Below, piece after piece: positions 1-8,336 of a stretch of 64,000 nt of DNA (positions within the stretch are counted from its first letter, which is position 1; each line of letters begins with the position of its first letter). The position numbers were made by a program, and so were the translations under genes. The notes under the pieces were generated by a model. The model had not been told where the DNA came from, ran no database searches, and saw nothing but the letters and a program-made list of their open reading frames with translations. The stretch is from Alphaproteobacteria bacterium (GTDB lineage Bacteria; Pseudomonadota; Alphaproteobacteria; Rs-D84): contig SUUN01000002.1 of assembly GCA_015062495.1 (NCBI GenBank), positions 223,210 through 287,209 on the forward strand, in the 5' to 3' direction.

Positions 1-815
1 CGCATACGCGCCAACAGACGCTGTTCATATGGGCCAAATTCTTGTTCTGTCTTGATACCTTCGGACGGATTGTCATACAGCAAACGCATAACCGCATATC
101 GCGTACCAAACGCAATCGGGTTAAACTGCATACGCACCCCCAACACCCCCGACGGCAGGTATAAATCCTTGGTCCCGCGCAGTGGTGTGCGTCCGTCTTT
201 CTGTGCTGACTGATATTCATTGACCGCATAGTTCGCATTTGAAATATCCGCCGATGCAAATGCCGCACGCAGGAACGATTCCCCCCACTGTGAATTATAT
301 TCCATAACCGGCTGCATACTGCCGTCTATTCTGAAATATATTGTTGTTTGGTCTGCAACCTCGACATGAACGTCTGATACTTTCTGTGCGGCGGCCTTGG
401 CGATAATATCAACAAAGTCCTTCTGCATTTGGTTATCAAAATCTGCACGACTGCGATGTGCCCCACCCAAATGACTTTCATACGATTTGTAAATATTAGA
501 AATTAATCCCAGGTCCGAATAAAACGGCGCGCGCATTTTGCGATTACGTTTTTTCAGTAATTCCAAAAACGCCAACACACGCCCATCATAACGATGTGTT
601 CGCGAAACAATAATTTCACCACCGGTGAAATACGCAATCAAACTCTGTGTATCACGGGGTAATTCAAACATTGCCCCAGTCGCTGTTAGCAAACGATTCC
701 CATTTGAAAACAAGTAATCGATAATATCCTTGGACTCGGCCGATTCCAACCCCACCGGAATCGACGGCGTGTTTTGAAATTCGATATCATCAAAATTATC
801 TGTTTTCTGCACCAT
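1..815 (-). CDS. GspE/PilB-superfamily pilus ATPase (PilQ-like), 3' end cut off
   Basis: Only the first ~271 codons lie in the window; reading from ATG at 815 the frame stays open to base 1. The N-terminal half shows the hallmark of type II/IV secretion ATPases, a segment reading SDVHVEVADQTTIYFRIDG (compare the SD(I/V)H(I/V)E...RIDG motif of GspE/PilB), followed by the FNPIAFGTRYAVMRLL segment. The Walker A box would lie beyond the window edge. It starts 5 bases after the PilP stop and is the third gene of a pilO-pilP-ATPase set, the order seen in the thin-pilus operon of IncI plasmids (pilO, pilP, pilQ). By analogy it is the cytoplasmic ATPase powering pilus assembly. The superfamily call is firm; the PilQ assignment rests on neighbours. 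Confidence 0.78.
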   Translation of the reverse strand, partial: MVQKTDNFDDIEFQNTPSIPVGLESAESKDIIDYLFSNGNRLLTATGAMFELPRDTQSLIAYFTGGEIIVSRTHRYDGRVLAFLELLKKRNRKMRAPFYSDLGLISNIYKSYESHLGGAHRSRADFDNQMQKDFVDIIAKAAAQKVSDVHVEVADQTTIYFRIDGSMQPVMEYNSQWGESFLRAAFASADISNANYAVNEYQSAQKDGRTPLRGTKDLYLPSGVLGVRMQFNPIAFGTRYAVMRLLYDNPSEGIKTEQEFGPYEQRLLARM

Positions 816-820
816 AAGAA

Positions 821-1492
821 TTATTTCCCATTACTAACATTCAGGTTTTGCGTATTACCATTTTTATCAACAAACACAACCCCGTCATACAACGATATAG
901 ACTTTACCGTCAACCCATCCAATGATTTACCCACACTAATGCGTTTTGATTGACCCGTATTTAAATCTTCGACGGTTGCCTGCAATTGCGCCCCTGCCCC
1001 CACAACATTAACCAGGCGATACTTCTTTGCGATATCGATTTCCGGTTCTTCATCTGCGGTTTTCAACACCGATGTCGCCTTGGCTGACTTTTGTTCTTCT
1101 AAATCCGCTAACCATGATTCTTTTTCACGTTCGATACGTGCAGCTTCGGCCTCTAACTTGGCCTTTTGTGTTTCGATTTCCTGTTGCTGTTGTTCTGCAC
1201 GCCCTGACAGTGTATCAATTTCCATATGCAATTTGATTTTCTCGGCCGCCAAACGGTCTAATTCTAAATCCAACTGCGCGCGTTCTTTTTCCAACTGCAT
1301 TAAAACTTTTTCCTGTTCCAGGTCTGTAATTTGTTGAAACAGCGACCCATCAACATCATATCCTGCAACCGCATCGGCCGATATTTCTTCCATATCCACA
1401 TCAATTTCTTCGACCACATCAACCGCGGCCAAGGCATTTGAAATCGCCCCACAAAAAATCAACCCAAACAAAAACATTTTCTTATTTTGCAT
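821..1492 (-). CDS. pilP: Type IV pilus biogenesis protein PilP-like
   Basis: A 223-residue exported protein: an N-terminal hydrophobic signal, a long acidic and then charged coiled-coil segment (about residues 50-135, many E/K/Q heptads), and a small C-terminal domain with QATVEDLNTGQSKRISVGK and LYDGVVFVD, typical of PilP C-terminal beta domains. In type IVb thin pili PilP is a periplasmic or inner-membrane assembly factor. I chose ATG at 1492 over an in-frame TTG two codons upstream because GAGGT lies 8 bases before it. It overlaps the end of the PilO-like gene by 11 bases, implying translational coupling. Family assignment rests on context plus the C-terminal pattern. Confidence 0.72.
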   Translation of the reverse strand: MQNKKMFLFGLIFCGAISNALAAVDVVEEIDVDMEEISADAVAGYDVDGSLFQQITDLEQEKVLMQLEKERAQLDLELDRLAAEKIKLHMEIDTLSGRAEQQQQEIETQKAKLEAEAARIEREKESWLADLEEQKSAKATSVLKTADEEPEIDIAKKYRLVNVVGAGAQLQATVEDLNTGQSKRISVGKSLDGLTVKSISLYDGVVFVDKNGNTQNLNVSNGK

Positions 1493-2744
1493 AGACAATC
1501 ACCTCATAGTTCCAGGAACGCGAACGCACATCCCACGATGCCTGCATTAAATAGACACCGCCAAATTCATCAAATATTTTCATAAACTGCATTGGCACCA
1601 GTTTTGATTCCGCACCAATTTCTACCACATTAACAGACGCCGTTTCCACACCATTTGTTAATGTATCAACAACAATCTGGGTATCAACATTTGTATCAAT
1701 CCCCTGGAAAGCCGTTGTAATATCCCGCACAACCGTATCCGGATCACGTTCATCTTGGGACGCAAACACATCCAACGCCGGCAGTGTTGCGCGCACACGA
1801 ATTGTATCTGCATCAACCTCGGTCACGAATGCGCCCGGCATTAATCCCGACGCCGCGGCATAAAATTCACCAACCGTACCAAAACTGCGAACAAATTCCG
1901 CCACCACATGTGTTTCACCACATGTTGCGTACACTTGATTCCAACCCGCAATCGGTTGCATAACAAAACCAATCGCCTGATAACACTGCGCTGCACGCGC
2001 CGCAACATCTGGCAATAATTCATACGGCATAACAATCGGTTCAGGCGGCAAAGTTTTTTCAATTTCAAATTGCTCGTCTAATTGCTTGCTACTTTCCTCT
2101 ATCTGACGCTTGTATTCTGCAACCAGTTCTGGGTTTAATTCTGCCACCTGAGGCCGTGGCGACATGGCCTGAATAATAGAATCATGAAAAACCAATCCCA
2201 ACCCCAACACAAACACACCAACCAGAATCAGCGACACCATTCCCGCACCAAATCGACTGATTGAATGTAATGTTGTATTATTATGGCCATCCAAAATATC
2301 CGCCAGATTACGTTCCGCCGCCCGTGGCATACCCCATGTTCCCGGCGCAAAGAACGCCCCCCAATCTGGAATCTCAGACAATTTTACATATTCACTGCGC
2401 GCCGCATCTTCGGAATCAAAAATCCGATCATCCAGAATAATTCCATTACGCGCCGCCACCAAATAGAATTTTTTATCAACTGCAAACACCGCCAAAAATG
2501 ATGTATATTCTGAAAAACTGTCCATCACTGCGGCGGCGGCCACACGCATACCCGGTCGCGCACCATTTTTACGCGCGGCCAAACCAATCATTGCACGATA
2601 TTCGGTATATAAATTTAATTTTTTATCAACATTACGCGACAAACTGCGCGCATAGTTACGCGCGTTAAACCCTGCGGAAACAGGTTGCCAAAACAACCCA
2701 ACCGCATACCTTTTACGATTAACATACACAGTTTGACTGGCCAA
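1482..2744 (-). CDS. pilO: PilO-like pilin accessory protein (type IVb thin pilus)
   Basis: 420 residues. The N-terminal ~150 residues form a soluble domain (start MASQTVYVNRKRYAVGLFWQ, then LAVFAVDKKFYLVAARNG) resembling the actin-like/PilM-type fold of IncI PilO (pilin accessory protein family). One membrane span follows around residues 167-188 (MVSLILVGVFVLGLGLVF), then a coiled segment and a periplasmic domain with one Cys pair. In R64-type systems PilO is an inner-membrane scaffold of the thin pilus. It is the first gene of the set visible here; the 100 bases upstream hold only a terminator for the next gene. No pilin, secretin or prepilin peptidase lies in the window; they may lie beyond base 1. 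Confidence 0.72.
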   Translation of the reverse strand: MASQTVYVNRKRYAVGLFWQPVSAGFNARNYARSLSRNVDKKLNLYTEYRAMIGLAARKNGARPGMRVAAAAVMDSFSEYTSFLAVFAVDKKFYLVAARNGIILDDRIFDSEDAARSEYVKLSEIPDWGAFFAPGTWGMPRAAERNLADILDGHNNTTLHSISRFGAGMVSLILVGVFVLGLGLVFHDSIIQAMSPRPQVAELNPELVAEYKRQIEESSKQLDEQFEIEKTLPPEPIVMPYELLPDVAARAAQCYQAIGFVMQPIAGWNQVYATCGETHVVAEFVRSFGTVGEFYAAASGLMPGAFVTEVDADTIRVRATLPALDVFASQDERDPDTVVRDITTAFQGIDTNVDTQIVVDTLTNGVETASVNVVEIGAESKLVPMQFMKIFDEFGGVYLMQASWDVRSRSWNYEVIVYAK

Positions 2745-2818
2745 TTAAATTCTCTCTCTGAATATTCTGATACAAATTATAACACAAAATCCCAAACAAT
2801 GGCAAACGAATATTCACA

Positions 2819-2846
2819 GCAAAAAACCGCCAATCGGCGGTTTTCA
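2819..2846 (-). terminator. Intrinsic terminator after outer-membrane protein gene
   Basis: ACCGCC/GGCGGT stem with A-rich and T-rich flanks, immediately after the stop codon of the minus-strand gene at 2847. Confidence 0.8.
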
Positions 2847-3812
2847 TTAAAATTCGAAACGCAAACCTAACATCGCATTAACATAAAACATATTTTCTGC
2901 GCTGAAAAATTCACGATGTTTACTGCCATCTTCATTTGACAGTTCCCATTTTACCTGTGGTATATACATCGCGCGCACACCAAAGTCCATAAATATAGCC
3001 TCGCTTATACCATATGAAAAACCGATGGCCCCCAGTCCCACAACATTCGACGTTTCATATTCAGATTTATAAAATCGGGTCAGCCCATATTTTTCATCAG
3101 GTTCACCATACTGATCAAATTCTTCTTGCGCAGAGATATCACCATACGGGTCAAACAGATTCAACACCGTTTTCGTATCCGCATACCCGATACCAAACCC
3201 AACATACGGAATCATTTTGCGCGTTGGTTTTTGCACACCATCAAAAAAATCATAGAACGCCATCACACTGATAACATCTGTCGAAATTTTTGAATTAACT
3301 GATGACATTTCTATATACGCCGACGACAAAACCCCATCCACCAACGGTATTTCACCCGCAAACATTGGCGAAGAATTATATTCACTTTCTGAAATATGAT
3401 CCCAACCGGCCTCAATACGCCATTGTGATTTATTTGGAATTGTCCAACCGATACTAGCACCGGCTGCAAACGAAAAACTTTCAAAATCTTTGGTTGCTGG
3501 CAATTCATTTAAATTTGCCCACCCTGCCAAGTCCAGTTCATCACATTCCCCTGTCACAAAACACTGTCCCCATGGGATAACTTGACCTGAATCTGGCAAC
3601 AGATAGTAATCAATCGTAACCGCGCCAACCTGGTTTTCTATCTTGCCCATACCGAATGCCGCACCACCACGCGCTGAAATAACAAATCGCGAACCATCAT
3701 CTTCGTACCAACCATCCCCAACGTACGTTCCTGGATACTGCCAATCGGCAACCGCCACCCCGGAAATCAGGCACGACAAAATCGGCAAAAATAATAAATT
3801 TCTTTTTCTCAT
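2847..3812 (-). CDS. Outer-membrane beta-barrel protein (surface antigen-like)
   Basis: 321 residues with a cleavable signal peptide (MRKRNLLFLPILSCLISGVAVA) and a C-terminus ending in aromatic RFEF, the beta-signal recognised by the BAM complex. The body alternates short beta strands (FVISARGGAAFGMG, SFAAGASIGWTI, MIPYVGFGIGYADT, AIFMDFGVRAMYI) with loops, as in 8-stranded surface antigens of the Msp4/OMP_b-brl type. Two loop cysteines (C103/C109) could form a disulfide. It is a single-gene unit between terminators. Its ligand and role are not visible in the sequence. Confidence 0.75.
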   Translation of the reverse strand: MRKRNLLFLPILSCLISGVAVADWQYPGTYVGDGWYEDDGSRFVISARGGAAFGMGKIENQVGAVTIDYYLLPDSGQVIPWGQCFVTGECDELDLAGWANLNELPATKDFESFSFAAGASIGWTIPNKSQWRIEAGWDHISESEYNSSPMFAGEIPLVDGVLSSAYIEMSSVNSKISTDVISVMAFYDFFDGVQKPTRKMIPYVGFGIGYADTKTVLNLFDPYGDISAQEEFDQYGEPDEKYGLTRFYKSEYETSNVVGLGAIGFSYGISEAIFMDFGVRAMYIPQVKWELSNEDGSKHREFFSAENMFYVNAMLGLRFEF

Positions 3813-3938
3813 ACCCCATATTATATCACAAACATAACCCTAATAAAAACGAAATATATTCCATTTATACATCAGTCTTTATTTGCTCTTTGCGCTTTTT
3901 ATCTCGGCTGTGCTGTGCACAGACGGATGATCATTATT

Positions 3939-3964
3939 AAAAAATCCCCAAACGGGGATTTTTT
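3939..3964 (-). terminator. Intrinsic terminator overlapping lipoprotein stop
   Basis: Perfect AAAAAATCCCC / GGGGATTTTTT hairpin; its last T residues form part of the stop codon at 3963-3965. Confidence 0.8.
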
Positions 3965-4379
3965 AATAACATGTTCCATATGTACATCCATTTGGCACAT
4001 CTGCTGGCGACACAGTTGCCGCCCCACCATCGCGCGCGGTACGCACATTATTTACATGTGGACAATCATAAACATTTGCAACCAATACGAATGCACGTTC
4101 CGGCCCAAATATCACCCATTCATTCGGTTTTGTACGCTGACTGGTAATCCAGTATGCATTACCTGGGCGTGCCTGGTCTGCGATACGGTTTTCCAGATAT
4201 CTGCGTGCATCTTCGGCGGCATAGACCGACACTTCGGATTCTAATTTATATAAAAATGTACAACCAATTGGTTCTGCATCCAGTTGGACTAAATACTGGC
4301 TGCCATTTTCATTTTTAATCATATTACTACACCCAGCAACCGACACCAGAACCGCAAAAATCGCAAAAATCTTTTTCAT
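3963..4379 (-). CDS. Small lipoprotein, unknown function
   Basis: 138 residues with a lipoprotein signal (lipobox VAGC, Cys17). The mature part contains EPIGCTFLYKLESEV, an AAEDARRYLENRIADQA helix and three further cysteines near the C-terminus (CPH, CTYGTCY). The pattern of an early GC-x-FL strand followed by an Ala-rich helix recalls DUF4156-type periplasmic lipoproteins, but I cannot confirm this. It lies just downstream of lpxC on the same strand (17 bases), so it may be co-transcribed with the lipid A genes. Probably anchored to the outer membrane. Confidence 0.6.
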   Translation of the reverse strand: MKKIFAIFAVLVSVAGCSNMIKNENGSQYLVQLDAEPIGCTFLYKLESEVSVYAAEDARRYLENRIADQARPGNAYWITSQRTKPNEWVIFGPERAFVLVANVYDCPHVNNVRTARDGGAATVSPADVPNGCTYGTCY

Positions 4380-4395
4380 CTATCTCTCCTTACTT

Positions 4396-5334
4396 TCATT
4401 CTTCGATTATATCATAGTTATCCGGACTACTGAACAATTTTTTCAGCACTAAATTATTCAATGCGTGACTGCCCTTGTATGATTCCAGCGCGCCACATAT
4501 AAACGCACCCGATGTAAACATATCCCCCACCGCATCAATAATTTTATGACGTACAAATTCATCTGGCCATATTGTTTTATTCAGTGTTCCATCCCCTGCA
4601 TCATTTAACGCAATAACATTTGATTCATTTGCCCCACGTCCCATACCACGTTTTTTCAGGTATTCCCATTCCGAATATTTACCAAATGTACGCGCGCGCG
4701 CAAAATTTTCAACAAAGTCTGCAACCGATTCTGCTGAATTATCATACGAATATGAACAAGACTGATTTCCTATAATTTTTTCTGGATAAATCAGCGTCGC
4801 CTTGATATCTAATGATTTACCATCATTTGGACTTAAACTAACAAATCCATTACTTTTGCGTCCTGCAATTGTATTAAACAACCAAATCTTGAACCGCACA
4901 AATAACGGCAACTCGCGCAGCATTTCCCGCGCGTGCGCCACAACCGGCCGCTTGACCACAACGCGTCGCATTGTGCCACGCACCACACCTGCATTTTCAA
5001 ACGCATCAATAAATTGCGCCGCACTGCCATCCAGAATTGGTGTTTCCGGCCCATCAATTTCAATAATCGCGCTGTCAATTCCTGCAATAAATAACGCCGC
5101 CATCAAATGTTCAACTGTCTGCACATGCGCAGAATCAACCTGGCCCACGGTTGTATTGCGCATTTTTGTTTCACCAACATTATCATATGTTGCCGCAATT
5201 AAACCAGTTCCCGGCATATCAACACGTTTAAAGAAAATTCCACGTTCAGTCCCCGGCTTTACCACGATATTAACAGGCGCACCCGAATGAATACCAACCC
5301 CTGAAATTTTAACTTGTTTTTTCAAAGTGCTCAT
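4396..5334 (-). CDS. lpxC: UDP-3-O-acyl-N-acetylglucosamine deacetylase LpxC
   Basis: 312 residues; committed step of lipid A synthesis, a zinc-dependent deacetylase in the cytosol. Visible motifs: GVGIHSG at the N-terminus, the zinc-binding HVQTVEHLMAAL stretch (about residue 70), the PILDGSA loop, RARTFG, and the later HKIIDAVGD with the second zinc ligands. I use ATG at 5334, not the longer frame, because AGGAG sits just upstream and the start overlaps the lpxK stop as ATGA. It ends an operon acyltransferase-lpxK-lpxC, so two lipid A genes are coupled here. Confidence 0.95.
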   Translation of the reverse strand: MSTLKKQVKISGVGIHSGAPVNIVVKPGTERGIFFKRVDMPGTGLIAATYDNVGETKMRNTTVGQVDSAHVQTVEHLMAALFIAGIDSAIIEIDGPETPILDGSAAQFIDAFENAGVVRGTMRRVVVKRPVVAHAREMLRELPLFVRFKIWLFNTIAGRKSNGFVSLSPNDGKSLDIKATLIYPEKIIGNQSCSYSYDNSAESVADFVENFARARTFGKYSEWEYLKKRGMGRGANESNVIALNDAGDGTLNKTIWPDEFVRHKIIDAVGDMFTSGAFICGALESYKGSHALNNLVLKKLFSSPDNYDIIEE

Positions 5335-6233
5335 CCTAATTTCTCCTTTAACCAAACCCAAAATGAATAATCGATAACTGTTTCCAGACGGGCATATTTG
5401 ATTTTATCTTGAACTTCGACCGGCAACCGCACCCAGTCTTTTTCAGTTGTAACTAACTTTGCTTTTTTCTTGTTCGCCAACGAAATCAGTTTTTCAAGAT
5501 CTTCACTTGTATATTGGTAATGGTCTGGAAAACTGCGTTTTGCCACAACATTTTTCAATGAATTAAAGAATTTTTTTGGATAACCAATCCCTGCAAACGC
5601 CACCAACTTTTCATTTTCATCATACGGTGATGTTGTCTGATTTTTCGCAAAGAACACCGGCACCCCAACCGGCAAAACAAAGTTCTTTTTCGCTCTTTTA
5701 TTTTTAATAACAACAATCGCATCTGCATTGCGTGCCATACGCTTTGGCACACGCAGCGGCCCGGCCGGCAACATTAATCCATTTCCATACCCCAGCCCTT
5801 CGTCAAATACCACGATTGATACATCTTTTTTAATTGTTGGGTTTTGCAAACCATCATCCATAATGATTGGTGTATCGTCATCTTGCTTGTTCAATAACAA
5901 AATATTACTTTTTCTGTCCCCAACATGCACCGCCAACCCCGTACGCGCCAGCATTGTTGCCTCGTCTCCGATATTACCGGTCTTGGCACTTTTTTTATAT
6001 CCACGCATAACAACCGGCGCACCATACCGATTTGCAATTGCGCGCACAACAGGCGTTTTACCAACACCACCCGCCAAAATATTTCCCACACATATAATTG
6101 GCCGACGCGATTTCAAAGGCCACAATTTTCGCACAAAATAAACAACGCGTCCAACGCCATAATATACCCACGACACCGGCACCAACATCAGCGATATGGG
6201 ATTTTTACTTAAAAACCACCAAGGCGTCTTCAT
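5331..6233 (-). CDS. lpxK: Tetraacyldisaccharide 4'-kinase LpxK
   Basis: 300 residues; phosphorylates the 4' position of the lipid A disaccharide precursor at the inner membrane. An N-terminal membrane-associated segment precedes a P-loop (VGNILAGGVGKTPVVRAIA, about residues 49-67), followed by MRGYKKS, the DDGLQNP motif and the late FPDHYQYT motif. The start overlaps the stop of the upstream acyltransferase as TAATG, and the stop overlaps the lpxC start as ATGA, so the three genes are translationally coupled. Confidence 0.95.
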   Translation of the reverse strand: MKTPWWFLSKNPISLMLVPVSWVYYGVGRVVYFVRKLWPLKSRRPIICVGNILAGGVGKTPVVRAIANRYGAPVVMRGYKKSAKTGNIGDEATMLARTGLAVHVGDRKSNILLLNKQDDDTPIIMDDGLQNPTIKKDVSIVVFDEGLGYGNGLMLPAGPLRVPKRMARNADAIVVIKNKRAKKNFVLPVGVPVFFAKNQTTSPYDENEKLVAFAGIGYPKKFFNSLKNVVAKRSFPDHYQYTSEDLEKLISLANKKKAKLVTTEKDWVRLPVEVQDKIKYARLETVIDYSFWVWLKEKLG

Positions 6234-7036
6234 TATTTTCTACCTTCTTTCTTTTGCATTTTTTTTGCGGCTTTTGCTTCGCGTTTTTGTCTTTTATACG
6301 CACTACTTTTTAAATCTTGTTCGATATATGGCAAACCAAATTCTGCGTCCAATTCACGCATTTGTGCAACCATAAAGTCCTCTAACCCCTTGCGGATTTT
6401 TTCAAATTCTTCGGCACTTGCACGCTTTGGCACAAAAATCGGATTACCAATATTGCATACAATTTTATTAAAAGGTAACGCCAACAGATATTTATCCCAT
6501 CTGTCCTGAATCCATGCTTTCTTTGCGGTATAGCACACCGGAATAATCGGCGCGCCGGACATTTTTGCGAAATACAGCGCACCCTCTTTCACGCGCAACG
6601 ACGGGCCACCCGGGCCATCTGGTGACATACATATACCATGATCCCCACGCGCCAATATACGCAACCCTTCGCGCAGAACCGACACCCCACCCTTGTGCGA
6701 AGAACCATAAATCGCCCGCAATCCAAACAGGTGCTGTAATTTTGCCATCATTCGTCCATCCTTGTGACGACTTGCAATTGCATATGCATGCATTCCGCCC
6801 AGACAAATAATCGGACTCAGCATTAAACTGCGCCCATGCCAGAACACAAAAATCGCCGGTTTTTTGCGATATTTATAAAACACTTCTATATTAGAAATAC
6901 GTTTTGTAGATGTAAAATATGTAAACCAAATTGGTATCGCCATAAACACCGCGACAATCCACTGAAAAATCCCCAGGCTTAAAATAGGCTGCCAAAACTT
7001 TTTCCAGATTTTTCTAAAAGTAATTTTTTCTGACAC
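6233..7036 (-). CDS. DUF374 lysophospholipid acyltransferase family protein
   Basis: 267 residues, one N-terminal membrane segment (IFQWIVAVFMAIPIWFTYF), then the acyltransferase core: FWHGRSLM (in place of HX4D), SRHKDGRMM, GLRAIYGSS, MSPDGPGGPSLRVKEGALYFA. This DUF374 pattern is common next to lpxK in alphaproteobacteria, where it is thought to act in lipid A or phospholipid acylation. I chose GTG at 7036: AAGGA lies 7 bases upstream, and a TATAAT box (7056-7061) sits inside the longer TTG-started frame, arguing against it. First gene of the lipid A operon. Confidence 0.82.
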   Translation of the reverse strand: MSEKITFRKIWKKFWQPILSLGIFQWIVAVFMAIPIWFTYFTSTKRISNIEVFYKYRKKPAIFVFWHGRSLMLSPIICLGGMHAYAIASRHKDGRMMAKLQHLFGLRAIYGSSHKGGVSVLREGLRILARGDHGICMSPDGPGGPSLRVKEGALYFAKMSGAPIIPVCYTAKKAWIQDRWDKYLLALPFNKIVCNIGNPIFVPKRASAEEFEKIRKGLEDFMVAQMRELDAEFGLPYIEQDLKSSAYKRQKREAKAAKKMQKKEGRK

Positions 7037-7055
7037 ACTTATGTCCTTAATATTT

Positions 7056-7061
7056 ATTATA
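7056..7061 (-). promoter_or_regulatory. -10 box of lipid A operon promoter
   Basis: TATAAT on the minus strand, 19 bases upstream of the chosen GTG start at 7036. The -35 is weak (TTGTTT about 18 bases further upstream). The implied 5' leader is only some 13 nt, including the Shine-Dalgarno. Confidence 0.5.
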
Positions 7062-7147
7062 CAATGTGCAAATCTTAGCAAACAAAAATATATAATTCAA
7101 GACAGACCAAGGAAAACAGTCAAAAAACCTAAAAGCACATTTTTTAT

Positions 7148-7175
7148 TTGACTATTATCACAAATAATATATAAT
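7148..7175 (+). promoter_or_regulatory. Promoter of initiator tRNA
   Basis: TTGACT at 7148-7153, 16-base spacer, TATAAT at 7170-7175, then 13 bases to the tRNA 5' end. A strong sigma-70 type match. Confidence 0.75.
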
Positions 7176-7188
7176 ACACACACCTTAT

Positions 7189-7265
<77 letters not shown>

Positions 7266-7270
7266 GTTTT

Positions 7271-7305
7271 AATAAAAAATACGCCCCTGTGGCGTATTTT
7301 TTATT
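7271..7305 (+). terminator. Terminator of initiator tRNA
   Basis: AATAAAAAATACGCC / GGCGTATTTTTTATT hairpin with a 5-base loop, starting 5 bases after the CCA. Confidence 0.85.
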
Positions 7306-7339
7306 AAACATTGTATTGTGTGGTTTATTGGTTTGAACC

Positions 7340-7650
7340 ATCGCAACGCAGTTGCCGGTTCAAAATTTGTATATAAGAACAAGCCCCGCGCAGTTCGAAT
7401 AACTACAAATTTGCGCACAGCCGGCACTTTGTGCCGAGCGAGCGAAATCCAACCCCCGCAACCACGAATTTTCTAAAAATACCGCAAATGCGGTATTTTT
7501 ATTTTAGAAAATTCAGTGTCTCGGCGTAGTTCGCAAAGCGAACGCAGACGGACATGTCCATATTGTTTTGACCCCCCGCAACGTCAGTTGCCAGTTCAAA
7601 ATGCCGAGCGAGCGAAATCCATTCCCCTGTTAATAAAAAATCACCACCCT
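7340..7650 (+). repeat. Decayed tRNA-fMet 3'-end units with palindromes
   Basis: This gap (7266-7721) holds no gene. It contains an exact 20-base copy of the tRNA 3' end (7246-7265 copied at 7445-7464, including CCA), followed like the real gene by a long hairpin (7466-7514). A third, poorer copy starts in the cgaaatcc run ending at 7620 and is followed by a degraded terminator. Both copies are preceded by the same gccgagcgagcgaaatcc run. Short hairpins such as GCAAC-GCA-GTTGC (around 7345) and GTTCGC-AAA-GCGAAC (around 7529-7543) lie between. Most likely remnants of tandem tRNA genes or of integration events at the tRNA 3' end. Confidence 0.65.
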
Positions 7651-7721
7651 GGATATTTTTTATCATTGCCATATAAAACATATTTAAATACAATAAAAAT
7701 ATACGAATAAACGGAATAAAA

Positions 7722-8309
7722 ATGAAAAGACTGCTTTTAATATCTACTTGCCTATTACCAATATGTGCGAACGCTGGTATTTATACACACAACAATAATT
7801 TCCGCCCATATATTGGTATTGATGCAGGTTTAAATATTGCTGATTACACATTACAAACAGACCTGGACGAAACATATTATTCCGCTAAAATTAATGCCGG
7901 CGCACGTATTGGACGCAACTTTGGCGTGGAATTATTTTTCACACATTCATCTACAAACAATGTTCAGTATTTACAATACCTTAATGCGATTGAACACGAA
8001 ATTTATTATATGGCATTTGGGTTTGATATCTATGGATATTATAACATAACAAACGAATTTGATTTTTTCACAACTTTTGGTGTTGCCAATTACAAAGTCT
8101 ATAACAAATTTGACTATATTGAATCTTTGAACGCCACCGAAATCAAAGAATCTGACAACAGTGTCAGCACCCGCATCGGTATTGGACTGATGTACACATT
8201 CCCAGTCGACAGTATTTCCGCCCTTATCCAGTACAATTATACACCGATAAACAACGAATTTATAAACACAATGTCTGAATTTTCGGTTGGTTTCAGATAT
8301 AACTTCTAG
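7722..8309 (+). CDS. Outer-membrane beta-barrel protein
   Basis: 195 residues: signal peptide MKRLLLISTCLLPICANA, then strand-like segments (RPYIGIDAGLNIADY, INAGARIGRNFGVELFF, YMAFGFDIYGYYN, FFTTFGVANYKVY, RIGIGLMYTF, ALIQYNYTPI) and a C-terminal barrel signal EFSVGFRYNF. The length suits an 8-strand barrel of the OmpA/Opa-like surface class. Single gene with its own terminator, convergent with the next gene. Substrate unknown. Confidence 0.75.
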   Translation: MKRLLLISTCLLPICANAGIYTHNNNFRPYIGIDAGLNIADYTLQTDLDETYYSAKINAGARIGRNFGVELFFTHSSTNNVQYLQYLNAIEHEIYYMAFGFDIYGYYNITNEFDFFTTFGVANYKVYNKFDYIESLNATEIKESDNSVSTRIGIGLMYTFPVDSISALIQYNYTPINNEFINTMSEFSVGFRYNF

Positions 8310-8311
8310 AT

Positions 8312-8336
8312 AAAAATCCCCTTATTTTGGGATTTT
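8312..8336. terminator. Bidirectional terminator between convergent genes
   Basis: AAAAATCCC / GGGATTTT hairpin serving the barrel gene (+) and the gene ending at 8335 (-). Confidence 0.75.
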
